From contig NZ_JACHMP010000001.1 of NCBI RefSeq assembly GCF_014204985.1, positions 7,626,001 through 7,690,000 of the forward strand: a DNA stretch of 64,000 nt, written 5' to 3'. Made by a program: the position numbers and the translations under genes. Shown here in pieces: positions 41,708 to 50,561 of the stretch (the first letter of the stretch is position 1; each line of letters starts with the position of its first letter). This DNA comes from Streptosporangium becharense (lineage in GTDB: Bacteria; Actinomycetota; Actinomycetes; Streptosporangiales; Streptosporangiaceae). The notes beneath the pieces are model-generated. The model had not been told where the DNA came from. It did no database searches and worked only from the letters and a program-made list of their open reading frames with translations.

Positions 41708-43027
41708 GTGACCCCCCCGAACCCCCCTGCCGAGCCGCCGGAAGCCGTCGCCGAGGCCCTTCTCGCCGGCCGTGAGGAGCTCATCGCGAGCGCCGCGCCG
41801 CCGCAGAACCCGCCCCGAGTCGGCGCCTGGACCATCACGGTCTACGCGCTGACGATGTTCGGCTTCCAGCTGACGTTGCTGCTGCCGACCCTGTTCAGCC
41901 TCGCCTACAAAGTGCAGCTGATCGATCCGGCGAACAAGGATGCGAGCCTGGGCTTCGTCCTCGGCCTCGGCGGGCTGATCAGCCTCGTCGTGAGCCTGCC
42001 CGCGGGCGTGCTGAGCGACGGAACCCGGCTGGGATGGGGACGGCGGCGGCCCTTCCTCGCGGCGGGTCTCGTGCTGTCGGCCCTCGGCGCGCTGATCATC
42101 GCCGTAGCCCCGACGATCACGGTCATGCTGGCCGGCTATGTCGTCGTGGGAGTTGCCAACGCCGCGATCGGCACCGCCGTCAACCCGTTCCTCGCCGAGC
42201 AGGTGCCGGCGGAGCAGCGTGGCAAGGTGGGGGCGCTCGGTGGAGTGACCGCCGCGGTCGCGGGTGTGGGGGCGACGCTGCTCGGCAGTTTCCTGACGGC
42301 GAGCATCTATGTGCTGTTCCTGACCCCGGTGGCCGTCCTCGGCGTCGCGGCACTGCTGTACCTGCTGGTGATCCCCGATCGGCCGGCGCCCGAGGACATG
42401 CGGGTCGGATCGATCCTCGACGTGTTCAAGAACATCTGGTTCAACCCGCTCAAGCACCCCGACTTCGCGCTGGTCTGGCTCGGGAAATTCTGCCTGTCGT
42501 TCGGGTCCACGTTCTTCAGCACCTACCAGCTGTACCTCCTGCAGGACCGCTTGGGCCTCACCCCCGAGCAGGCAGGACGTCAGCTCGCGGCCGTCGGCGG
42601 GCTCAGCCTGCTGGCGCTGGTCGGTTCCTCGATCGCCGGCGGGACGCTCTCCGACCGGTTCAAGCGGCGCAAGCCGTTCATCTACCTCGCGACCGGGCTC
42701 ATCGTGGCCGGCCTCGCCGTCGCCGCGAGCGCACCCTCGATGCTGCTCTTCGCCGTCGGTGGGGTCCTGCTGTCGGCGGGCACCGGCGCGTTCAACTCGG
42801 TCGACCTCGCCCTCGCCTCGGACGTCATGCCCGAGAAGGACAAAGCGGGCAAGTACATGAACATCTACTACCTCTCCGGCACCCTCGCGGGCGTCCTCGC
42901 CCCGCTGATGGCCTCCGTGATCCTGCGGCTCGGCGGCGGAGGGAACTACGGCGTCCTGTTCCTGTCGGGCGCGGTCCTCGGGCTCGGTGCCGTGGTGACC
43001 ACGGCGAAGATCCGCAGCGTGCGCTGA
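41708..43027 (+). CDS. MFS sugar/glycoside transporter
   Basis: A 439-residue, twelve-helix major facilitator. The loop-2 motif GVLSDGTRLGWGRRRPFLAA and its second-half counterpart GGTLSDRFKRRKPFIYLATG are both present, as in sucrose/oligosaccharide-type MFS carriers. A 40-residue cytoplasmic N-terminus comes before the first helix. GTG start with GGAGG upstream. Its position between GH1 and two GH3 genes makes it the likely importer of the glycoside that the cytoplasmic hydrolases split. Confidence 0.9.
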   Translation: MTPPNPPAEPPEAVAEALLAGREELIASAAPPQNPPRVGAWTITVYALTMFGFQLTLLLPTLFSLAYKVQLIDPANKDASLGFVLGLGGLISLVVSLPAGVLSDGTRLGWGRRRPFLAAGLVLSALGALIIAVAPTITVMLAGYVVVGVANAAIGTAVNPFLAEQVPAEQRGKVGALGGVTAAVAGVGATLLGSFLTASIYVLFLTPVAVLGVAALLYLLVIPDRPAPEDMRVGSILDVFKNIWFNPLKHPDFALVWLGKFCLSFGSTFFSTYQLYLLQDRLGLTPEQAGRQLAAVGGLSLLALVGSSIAGGTLSDRFKRRKPFIYLATGLIVAGLAVAASAPSMLLFAVGGVLLSAGTGAFNSVDLALASDVMPEKDKAGKYMNIYYLSGTLAGVLAPLMASVILRLGGGGNYGVLFLSGAVLGLGAVVTTAKIRSVR

Positions 43028-43054
43028 TTCCGATTCCTCGAAGCTGGAGTACCT

Positions 43055-45283
43055 GTGACACACGAGCAGCACCCCGCTGCCCTTGACGGCATCACGCTGG
43101 AGAAGAAGGTCGCCCTGCTGTCCGGCCGTGACTTCTGGACCACCGAGAGCCTGCCGGAGGCAGGCGTCGAAGGCATCACCATGGCGGACGGGCCCCACGG
43201 GCTTCGCAGGCAGTCCGGCGAGCACGACCACCTGGCCATGTTCTCCAGCGACCCGGCCACCTGCTTCCCCCCGGCGGTCGCGGTCGGGACCAGCTGGGAC
43301 GTCGACGTCGCCGCGCGCGTCGGCGCCGCCATCGGCCGGGAAGCGGTCGCGCAAGGTGTCGACCTCGTGCTCGGGCCCGGCGTCAACATCAAGCGCTCCC
43401 CCGTGTGCGGACGCAACTTCGAGTACTACTCGGAGGACCCGTACCTGTCCGGAGTGCTCGCAGCGGCGTTCGTCCGGCATCTGCAGGCGGAAGGGCCGGG
43501 CGTGTCGGTCAAGCACTTCGCCGCCAACAACCAGGAGACGAACCGGCAGACGATCAGCGCGGACGTCGATCCGCGCACCCTGCGGGAGATCTACCTCCCG
43601 GCGTTCGAGCACGTCGTGCGTGAAGCCCGGCCGGCGACCGTCATGGCGGCCTACAACAAGATCAACGGCGTCTTCGCCTCCGAGAACCGCTGGCTGCTGA
43701 CGGACCTGCTGCGCGACGAGTGGGGCTTCGAAGGTGCGGTCGTCTCCGACTGGAACGCCGTCGTCGACCGCGTCGCCGCACTGCGAGCCGGCCTCGACCT
43801 CGAAATGCCGGGAGGCGACGCGGGCCGCGACCACGAGGTGCTCCAAGCCGTCCGCGCCGGCGAACTCGACGAGTCCGTCGTCGACGTGAGCGTGCGCCGC
43901 ATCGCGGCGCTGGACGCCCGGCGCGGCAGCCGCACGGCCGAGGCCGACCTCGATGCCCACCACGCACTGGCCCGGGAGCTCGCCGCCGAGTGCGCCGTCC
44001 TGCTCCGCAACGAGCACGACACGCTGCCCTTGCGAGGCGGCGTCCGGATCGCCGTGCTCGGTGAGCTCGCCGAGCACCCCCGGACACAGGGCGGGGGCAG
44101 CGCGCACGTGAACGCCTCCCGGGTCGACGTCCCGGTGGACGAGATCCGGGCGGTGGCCGCGGCACACGGATCGGCCGTCGCCTACGCCGCCGGGTACCGC
44201 CTGGACGAGCCCGGCTCGCAGGGGCTCGCCGCCGAAGCGGTGCGGGCGGCTCGGGAGTGCGACGTCGCCGTCGTCTTCGCCGGGCTCAGCGAGCGCTGGG
44301 AATCCGAAGGCGTCGACCGCGACTCGCTCGACCTGCCCGCGGAGCAGGTCGCGCTGATCCGCGCCGTCGCCGGCGTCGCTCTGCGGACGGTCGTCGTGCT
44401 GTCCGCCGGCGGGGTCGTCTCGCTCGAGCCGTGGCACGACGACGTCGACGCGGTGCTCGGGGCCTTCGTCCTGGGGCAGGGCGGTGGGCGTGCGATCGCC
44501 GATCTGCTGTTCGGCGCGCGCAACCCCTCGGGGCACCTCGCGGAGACGATCCCGGTACGCCTGCACGACCACGCCAGCTCGCTGAACTTCCCGGGCGAGC
44601 AGGGCCACGTCCGCTACGGCGAGGGGGTGTACGTCGGCTACCGGCAGTTCAGCACGTTCGGCACGCCGGTCCGCTATCCGTTCGGCCACGGGCTGTCGTA
44701 CACGACCTTCGTCACCCGCTCGGTGTCGGCGCGGGTCACGGGTCCGGACACCGCCACGGTCGACGTGCAGGTGCAGAACACCGGAGGGCGAGAGGGCAAG
44801 CACGTCGTGCAGGTGTACGTGGCGACCACGGCGGGGCCGGTGCGGCGTCCCGTGCGGGAACTGCGGGCGTTCACGAAGATCGACCTCGGCCCCGGGCAGA
44901 CGGAGACCGTACGGTTCGAGCTCGGCCGCCGCGCGTTCGCGTACTGGGACATCGACGCCGGCGCGTGGGTCGTCGCACCGGGCACGTACGAGGTGCAGGT
45001 CGGCCCGGACGCGCACACGGTGGAGGTGACGACGAGCGTCGAGCTGACCGGTGAGATCGTCGCCCGGGAGGTCACGCTCGATTCCACCGTCGGCGCCTGG
45101 CTCGAACATCCCGTCATCGCGGAGCCCACCCTGGAAGCGCTCGGATTCGCGGAAGCGACGATCTCCGAGGAGCACATGGCGATGGTCAGGTCGATGACCA
45201 TGCGCCAGTTCATCAACATCTCCGGCCTCGATCTGCCCGTCGGACGGCTGGAAGAGCTGGCCGCGACCTCACGCACCCACTGA
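43055..45283 (+). CDS. GH3 beta-glycosidase (first of two)
   Basis: A 742-residue family 3 enzyme: TIM barrel with MADGPHGLRRQ, GPGVNIKRSPVCGRNFEYYS, KHFAANNQETNR and the nucleophile Asp in GAVVSDWNAVVDR; alpha/beta sandwich with NEHDTLPLRGG; fibronectin-III-like domain from YPFGHGLSYTTF. After that lies a 70-residue tail including GAWLEHPVIAEPTLEALGFA that is shared in outline with the next gene. GTG start, no signal peptide. Probably a beta-glucosidase or related exo-enzyme. Confidence 0.92.
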   Translation: MTHEQHPAALDGITLEKKVALLSGRDFWTTESLPEAGVEGITMADGPHGLRRQSGEHDHLAMFSSDPATCFPPAVAVGTSWDVDVAARVGAAIGREAVAQGVDLVLGPGVNIKRSPVCGRNFEYYSEDPYLSGVLAAAFVRHLQAEGPGVSVKHFAANNQETNRQTISADVDPRTLREIYLPAFEHVVREARPATVMAAYNKINGVFASENRWLLTDLLRDEWGFEGAVVSDWNAVVDRVAALRAGLDLEMPGGDAGRDHEVLQAVRAGELDESVVDVSVRRIAALDARRGSRTAEADLDAHHALARELAAECAVLLRNEHDTLPLRGGVRIAVLGELAEHPRTQGGGSAHVNASRVDVPVDEIRAVAAAHGSAVAYAAGYRLDEPGSQGLAAEAVRAARECDVAVVFAGLSERWESEGVDRDSLDLPAEQVALIRAVAGVALRTVVVLSAGGVVSLEPWHDDVDAVLGAFVLGQGGGRAIADLLFGARNPSGHLAETIPVRLHDHASSLNFPGEQGHVRYGEGVYVGYRQFSTFGTPVRYPFGHGLSYTTFVTRSVSARVTGPDTATVDVQVQNTGGREGKHVVQVYVATTAGPVRRPVRELRAFTKIDLGPGQTETVRFELGRRAFAYWDIDAGAWVVAPGTYEVQVGPDAHTVEVTTSVELTGEIVAREVTLDSTVGAWLEHPVIAEPTLEALGFAEATISEEHMAMVRSMTMRQFINISGLDLPVGRLEELAATSRTH

Positions 45284-45296
45284 AAGGACACTCGTC

Positions 45297-47924
45297 TTGC
45301 ATCCCGAACAGCCCTACCGTGACGCGTCGCTGCCGGTGGACGAGCGGGTCGCGGATCTGCTCGGCCGGATGACCCTCGAGGAGAAGGCCGCGCAACTCGC
45401 CGCCCCCACCGCACCGGCGATCGACGTCCACGACCCGCCGTCCACCGGATGGGGCGGCGTCGTCGCGGCGCTGGCGAGTCTCGAATCGTCCCCGCGCGAG
45501 ATCGCCGCCGCGATCAACGAACTGCAGCGCAAACACGTCGAGGACACACGGCTGGGCATTCCCGTTCTCGTCGCCGAAGAGGCCCTGGTCGGGTTGAAGA
45601 TCCAAGGTGCGACCATGTTCCCCGACGCGATCGCCCAGGCCGCCACCTGGGACCCGGAGCTGATCGAGCGGATGGGCACCGCGATCGGGATCCAGATGGC
45701 ACGCACCGGCGTCCGGCAGGCGCTGTCGCCGCTGGCCGACACGGCCCGGGATCCACGCTGGGGCCGGGTGGAGGAGACCTACGGCGAAGAGCCGTACCTC
45801 GTCGGCTCGATGGCCACCGCGTTCGTCCGCGGCATGCAGGAGGCGGACGCCGGGACGCCGCTCGTCGCGACGGTGAAGCACTTCCTCGGCTACAGCGCCA
45901 GCGCCGGTGGCCGCAACACCGACTCGGCCTCGATCGGCCCGCGCGAGCTGCGTGAGGTTCACTCGGTGCCGTTCGAGATGGTGATCCGCGACGGTGGGGC
46001 ACGCGGCATCATGCCGGCGTACGTCGACATCGACGGCGTTCCGGTGACCGGTTCGCGGGCGTACCTCACCGGCCTGCTCCGCGACGAGCTGGGCTTCGAG
46101 GGGCTGGTCATCTCCGACCTCGGCGCCGTCAACCAGCTCTACACCAAGCACGGCACCGCGCACAGCGACGCGGCCGCGAGCGCTCAGGCCGTGCGCGCCG
46201 GGGTGCACCTGGACCTCGTCTCCCGGCTGACGACCGGGGATCTGATCGAGGCGGTCGAGTCCGGGCTCCTCCCGACGGCCGACCTGGACCTGGCGGTGAG
46301 CACGGTTCTGCGGACGAAGTTCGAGCTGGGGCTGTTCGAGCGGCCCTATGTCGACCTGGACGCGGTGCCGGAGACTCTCGACCCCGCGGAGACCCGCGGC
46401 CTGGCTCGCGAGATCGCCGAGCGGTCGGTCGTCCTGCTCCGCAACGAGCCGGTCGACGGCGTTCCCCTCCTTCCGCTCGACCCGGGCACCGCGACGATCG
46501 CGGTGCTCGGCCCGAACGCCGACCGCCTGCTGGGACAGCTGGGCGACTACAGCTACCCGGTGCTCGACAGCATGACGAAGCGGTTCGCGCTCGCCACGGA
46601 CCCGACGGCCCGCGCGGACGAGGTCGCCGAGTTCGGCGGCTCGACGGGAGCGGACCGGGTCCGCCTGATGGTGGAGTCCGTACCGGTGGTCACGTTCCTC
46701 GACGGGATCCGCGCCAGGGCCCACGGTGCGAGGGTGCTGTACGAGCCCGGATGTCCCGTGCAGGAGGAGGACCGCTCGGGCATCCCCGCGGCCGTCGAAG
46801 CGGCGAGGTCCGCGGACGTCGCCGTGGTCGTCGTCGGGGACCAGGCGGGTATCAACGCCTTCGGCACCGTCGGTGAGGGCCTGGACAGCGCCACGTGCGA
46901 GCTGCCCGGTGTTCAGCGGGAACTGGTCGAGGCGGTCCTGGCCACGGGCACGCCGACCGTCGTCGTGCTCAGCCACGGCCGGCCCTACTCGCTGAGGTGG
47001 ATGGCCGACTCCGTTCCCGCGATCGTGACGAGCTGGTTCGGCGGGGAGGAGGCCGGCGGTGCCGCCGCCGCCGTGCTCTTCGGTGACGTCAATCCCGCCG
47101 GGCGGCTGCCCGTCTCCTTCCTCGACTTCGGCGGCAGCGCACCCCTGCCCTACTGGCGGGCGGCGCAGACTCCCGCCTACGTCGAGGGACGCGCGGGGGC
47201 CACGTTCCCGTTCGGGCACGGTCTGAGCTACACGACTTTCGCCTACCGCGACGTCGAGATCGGCCGGCCGGACGTACCGACCGACGGTGAGGTCGAGCTG
47301 TCGTTCACGGTGGTGAACGTCGGAGATCGTGCCGGTGACGAGGTCGTCCAGGTGTACGGGCAGGACGTGATCGCACGGACCGCGCGGCCCCGGCGCAAGC
47401 TGGTCGCGTTCCGGCGGGTGTCGCTGGAGGCCGGCGCCGTGGTGCGGATCACGGCGACGGTGCCGGCGAGCATGTTCGCGCTGTGGGACCCCGACGAGGG
47501 CTGGCTCGTCGAACCGGGGAAGATCAAGTTCTTCGTCGGCGGGTCGTCCGCTCAGATACGCCTGCGCACGTCGGTCACGCTCACCGGCGACGTTCACCGG
47601 GCGGGCCCGGGCCGTGCTCTCACCAGTTCGGTCTCGGTGATCCCGGTCGACCCCGACGCCGAGCCGGCCACGCGGAGCGCGGCCGCGCGTGCCGCCGCGC
47701 TCCGGGCGGCGGCTCCGCTCTCCGGCGACAACACCGTCCTGGAGTGGCTCGAACACCCGGTCGGCGGCGACCTGCTGCGCGGCCTGCTCCAGGGAGCCGA
47801 CGAAGAGACGCTCGCACCGGCGTTCGGAATGTCGCTCCAGCAGATGGCGATGTACAGCGGCGGCCGGATCACCACCGAGACCGTCGATCGGCTCGTCGCG
47901 GAGGCGCACGCGCGGCAAGGCTAG
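45297..47924 (+). CDS. GH3 beta-glycosidase (second of two)
   Basis: An 875-residue family 3 enzyme beginning at a TTG 13 bases after the first GH3, with GAAAGGA upstream. The barrel has RMTLEEKAAQL, LSPLADTARDPRWGRVEETY, VKHFLGYSASAGGRNTDSAS and the nucleophile in GLVISDLGAVNQ (Leu replaces the usual Trp after Asp). Sandwich and fibronectin-III domains follow (TFPFGHGLSYTTFAY). A C-terminal tail, VLEWLEHPVGGDLLRGLLQG and onward, parallels the tail of its neighbour. Its architecture resembles beta-xylosidase or broad beta-glycosidase members. Its TAG stop shares the palindrome CTAG with the stop of the IclR gene. Confidence 0.92.
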   Translation: MHPEQPYRDASLPVDERVADLLGRMTLEEKAAQLAAPTAPAIDVHDPPSTGWGGVVAALASLESSPREIAAAINELQRKHVEDTRLGIPVLVAEEALVGLKIQGATMFPDAIAQAATWDPELIERMGTAIGIQMARTGVRQALSPLADTARDPRWGRVEETYGEEPYLVGSMATAFVRGMQEADAGTPLVATVKHFLGYSASAGGRNTDSASIGPRELREVHSVPFEMVIRDGGARGIMPAYVDIDGVPVTGSRAYLTGLLRDELGFEGLVISDLGAVNQLYTKHGTAHSDAAASAQAVRAGVHLDLVSRLTTGDLIEAVESGLLPTADLDLAVSTVLRTKFELGLFERPYVDLDAVPETLDPAETRGLAREIAERSVVLLRNEPVDGVPLLPLDPGTATIAVLGPNADRLLGQLGDYSYPVLDSMTKRFALATDPTARADEVAEFGGSTGADRVRLMVESVPVVTFLDGIRARAHGARVLYEPGCPVQEEDRSGIPAAVEAARSADVAVVVVGDQAGINAFGTVGEGLDSATCELPGVQRELVEAVLATGTPTVVVLSHGRPYSLRWMADSVPAIVTSWFGGEEAGGAAAAVLFGDVNPAGRLPVSFLDFGGSAPLPYWRAAQTPAYVEGRAGATFPFGHGLSYTTFAYRDVEIGRPDVPTDGEVELSFTVVNVGDRAGDEVVQVYGQDVIARTARPRRKLVAFRRVSLEAGAVVRITATVPASMFALWDPDEGWLVEPGKIKFFVGGSSAQIRLRTSVTLTGDVHRAGPGRALTSSVSVIPVDPDAEPATRSAAARAAALRAAAPLSGDNTVLEWLEHPVGGDLLRGLLQGADEETLAPAFGMSLQQMAMYSGGRITTETVDRLVAEAHARQG

Positions 47925-48742
47925 CGATGGTGGCCGAGCTGGGCCGAGAGGCGGTCGGCCGCTTCGATGAGCGGGGGGATCGCCTGCTGCATGTGTGATT
48001 TGAAGCGGGTGCTCGGCCCGGAGACGCTGATCGCCGCGATCACGCCGCCGTCGTGGTCGAACACGGGTGCGGCGATCGACGCGGCGCCTTCCTGGCGCTC
48101 GCCCAGCGAGGTGGCGTATCCCCGGCGGCGGATCGCGGCCAGTTCGGCCCGGAGCTTCGCCTGGTCGGTGATCGTCCTGGTGGTGAGCGCCTCCAGTCTG
48201 TGGCGGGTCAGGTAGCCCTCGATCTCCTCCTGCCGGAGGAATGCCAGGATCACCTTGGAGGAGCTGCCCGCGTGCAGCGGGTAGGGGATGCCGAGCGAGA
48301 CCTCCATCCTGAGCTCCTGTTCGGGGACGACCTGCTCCACGTACAGGCGGGTGTCGCCGCGCCGGATGGACAGGGTGGCGGTCTCCCCCGCGTGGGCGGC
48401 CAGGCGGCGCAGCTCCGGTCCGGCCATGACGCGCAGGTCGGTGCGGGCCAGGTAGGCGCGGCCGAGGGAGATCGCGGCGTGTCCCAGGGAGTAGCGCCTG
48501 GTGACGGGGTCGGCCGCGATGAGCTGGCGGCTGCGCAGCGCGGTCAGGATGCGGTGCACGGCCGCCTTGGTGAGCCCGAGTTCGGTGGCGATCTCGGTCA
48601 CTCCCAGGTCGGGGCGGGTGCTGCGGCCGAAGAGCAGCAGGACGTCCATGGCGCGTTCCACGGCCGCGATGGACCGGCTCTGGCTGTCGTCCTCGTCCGT
48701 GGTGTCCGCCGCCTGTGCGCTGGTGTTGGCCTGGGCTGGCAC
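47921..48742 (-). CDS. IclR-family transcriptional regulator
   Basis: A 273-residue IclR protein. An N-terminal linker leads to the winged helix (SIAAVERAMDVLLLFG, LGVTEIATELGLTKAAVHRI) and the effector domain (AGETATLSIRRGDTRLYVEQ, PLHAGSSSKVILAFL, GYATSLGERQEGAASIAAPV). The GTG start (48740-48742) has GAGGGGGCC upstream. Divergent from the oxygenase/ALDH operon and followed tail-to-tail by GH3. Two TTTCC/GGAA inverted repeats in the divergent region are its likely operators. Confidence 0.9.
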   Translation of the reverse strand: MPAQANTSAQAADTTDEDDSQSRSIAAVERAMDVLLLFGRSTRPDLGVTEIATELGLTKAAVHRILTALRSRQLIAADPVTRRYSLGHAAISLGRAYLARTDLRVMAGPELRRLAAHAGETATLSIRRGDTRLYVEQVVPEQELRMEVSLGIPYPLHAGSSSKVILAFLRQEEIEGYLTRHRLEALTTRTITDQAKLRAELAAIRRRGYATSLGERQEGAASIAAPVFDHDGGVIAAISVSGPSTRFKSHMQQAIPPLIEAADRLSAQLGHHR

Positions 48743-48795
48743 CTGGCCCCCTCGTGTGCTGAAGCTTTCTCGGCAGGGATCCACTCTACGGCGAA

Positions 48796-48816
48796 GCATT
48801 TCCCCAAGGGAAACGC
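48796..48816. promoter_or_regulatory. IclR operator candidate 1
   Basis: GCATTTCCCC-A-AGGGAAACGC pairs at eight of ten positions. The TTTCCC/GGGAAA core resembles known IclR-type sites. Confidence 0.6.
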
Positions 48817-48862
48817 CGTCACATTGACACCCTCGCCGCGCCTCGTTACCTTCAGCGGTACA

Positions 48863-48883
48863 GCGTTTCCTTCAATGGAACAG
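48863..48883. promoter_or_regulatory. IclR operator candidate 2
   Basis: GTTTCC-TTCAA-TGGAAC carries TTCC/GGAA arms and lies just before the relic flavin-reductase start. Weaker symmetry than candidate 1. Confidence 0.45.
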
Positions 48884-48892
48884 TGAGGGGCT

Positions 48893-49102
48893 GTGGCGAC
48901 TGACGGCGACTCCTTGCGCGCGGGACCGGCCCGGTGACCCAGTGGCCCAGTGGTGTGGTCATCGTGACGACGGGGACTTCCGGCGGCGGGTGGCGACGTG
49001 GCCGGCTGCGTCGACCGGGCCGCCCCGGTGGCCGGGGCCGGCGATCTGGAGGCCTGCTGGAGTTCGGGGCTGCCCGGCCGCACCTACCGGTTCGCCCGCT
49101 GA
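48893..49102 (+). pseudogene. Probable flavin-reductase relic
   Basis: From a GTG at 48893 the frame reads MATDGDSLRAGPAR then stops. The adjacent frame gives VTQWPSGVVIVTT, which is the strongly conserved opening of HpaC/RibF-type flavin reductases ('...WPTGVxVVTT'). The first frame resumes as GDLEACWSSGLPGRTYRFAR before a TGA at 49100. Most of the roughly 160-residue protein is missing. Position directly before a flavin-dependent oxygenase fits a lost reductase partner. Identification rests on one short motif. Confidence 0.45.
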
Positions 49103-49144
49103 AGGGCGGCCGCGACCCACATCCTTCTGCCGGAGGGACACCCC

Positions 49145-50422
49145 ATGACCGACAAGCTGACGGGTGAGCGTCTCGTCGACGACATGACCGGCGCCGAGCG
49201 TGATCGTGCCGCCCGGGTCGAGGCCGTGCTGCCCGCCCTGCGCGCCGCCGCCGCCGAGGCGGACGGACGGGCCCGCTTCCCGGCCGGACACGTCGCGCTG
49301 CTGCGTGAGGCCGGGCTGCTCGGTCTGGTGGTGCCCGAGAGGTACGGCGGGCTCGGCGGCACGCTGCGCGACCTGGCCGCCGCCACGTTCGCGATGGGCA
49401 CGGCCTGCCCGTCCACGGCGCTCGCCTACTTCTTCCACAACACCAGCGCCTCCCGGGGGCTGCTGCCGTTGGAGGCGATCGACGCGGGCCTGTTCACCGA
49501 GGAGGAGATCCCGGTGGTGCGGGCCTTCGCCGAGAAGGTGCTGACCCGGATGGCCGGCGGCACGTGGCTGGCCAACTTCGCCTCGGAGTCGGTCAAGAGC
49601 TCGGGTGCGAACATCACCATCGCCACCACCGCCCGCCGTGCCGGCGACGGCTGGATCCTGGAAGGCGAGAAGTCGTTCGGCTGCGCCACCGGTGTCGCCG
49701 ACTACTACCTGACCACCGCCAGGCTGGAGGGGTACGACACCGCCGAGGGCCTGGCCACGTTCTTCGTGCCGCGTGAGGCTCCCGGCGTCTCGGTCCGGGC
49801 CCCGTGGGACGGGCTCGGCATGCGTGCGACGGCCAACAACGGCATCCGGCTCGGTGGGGTGTTCGTCCCCGAGGACGAGGCGCTGACCGTGCCCGGCGCG
49901 TTCACCCGCATGCTGCGGATGAGCCGGGGCAGCTTCGTCGGCAACCAGCTCGCCATCGCGGCCGTCTACACCGGTTGCGCGCAGAACGTCTACGACACCG
50001 TCGTCGCCGAGCTCACCGGCAGGACGTTCGCCGACACCGGGCGGCCGATCGCCTCCAGCCCGACGCACCAGGTGCTCTTCGGCGACATGACCGTGCAGTT
50101 GGAGACCGCCTACCTGTGGTTGCGCCGGCAGCTGCTGCTGGAGACCTCCGAGCCGCCGCCGCGGCCCAGGGCGGAGGTGTTCCGGCAGTGGCGGATGGGG
50201 AAGGGTGCGGTGACCGAAGCCTGCTTCCAGGTCGTCCTGGGCGCGTTCAAGGCCTCGGGCACCTCCGGCGCCATGATGGGCGGTGTGATCGGTCGTGCCC
50301 TGCGCGACGTGGCGATGGGCCTGGTGATGACCTTTCCCGCCGAGCGCGGCAGGTTGGAGGCCGCCCAGATGGTGACGCAGGCCAAGGAGAACGAGCTGTT
50401 CGCGACCGTGGACCGCCGATGA
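49145..50422 (+). CDS. Acyl-CoA-dehydrogenase-fold flavin monooxygenase (group D type)
   Basis: A 425-residue protein of the acyl-CoA dehydrogenase fold: helical N-terminus (LREAGLLGLVVPERYGGLGG), beta domain (GWILEGEKSFGCATGVADYY, WDGLGMRATANNGIRLGGVF) and C-terminal bundle (HQVLFGDMTVQLETAYLWLR). The usual catalytic-Glu and CoA-binding features are not obvious, and the ATANNG/GxxSFxxG pattern recalls DszC- and HpaB-like two-component monooxygenases that use reduced flavin from a reductase. The likely reductase relic just upstream supports this. A dehydrogenase role cannot be excluded. Confidence 0.8.
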   Translation: MTDKLTGERLVDDMTGAERDRAARVEAVLPALRAAAAEADGRARFPAGHVALLREAGLLGLVVPERYGGLGGTLRDLAAATFAMGTACPSTALAYFFHNTSASRGLLPLEAIDAGLFTEEEIPVVRAFAEKVLTRMAGGTWLANFASESVKSSGANITIATTARRAGDGWILEGEKSFGCATGVADYYLTTARLEGYDTAEGLATFFVPREAPGVSVRAPWDGLGMRATANNGIRLGGVFVPEDEALTVPGAFTRMLRMSRGSFVGNQLAIAAVYTGCAQNVYDTVVAELTGRTFADTGRPIASSPTHQVLFGDMTVQLETAYLWLRRQLLLETSEPPPRPRAEVFRQWRMGKGAVTEACFQVVLGAFKASGTSGAMMGGVIGRALRDVAMGLVMTFPAERGRLEAAQMVTQAKENELFATVDRR

Positions 50423-50457
50423 GCGGCCCCGCCCCCGGCGGCCCCGTTCTCGCAGGC

Positions 50458-50508
50458 CCGGTCTCGGCCCGTGCCGGTGCGGCGGACCGTGGCGCGGGCC
50501 GAGACCGG
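50458..50508 (+). terminator. 14-bp intercistronic hairpin
   Basis: CCGGTCTCGGCCCG (50458-50471) and CGGGCCGAGACCGG (50495-50508) are perfectly complementary with a 23-base loop, in the gap between oxygenase and aldehyde dehydrogenase. It may attenuate or stabilise the transcript. Confidence 0.6.
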
Positions 50509-50561
50509 CCCGCCGGGGTGGCCGTCCGGCGGGCGGGAGGTCGCCGGGGGGTGGCGGAGGC

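Noticed and set aside
41498..45175. A 1225-codon open frame on the minus strand
   Set aside because: It is the antisense shadow of the MFS and GH3 genes, caused by high GC at third positions. The product has Arg/Gly/Asp-rich low-complexity sequence and no domain.
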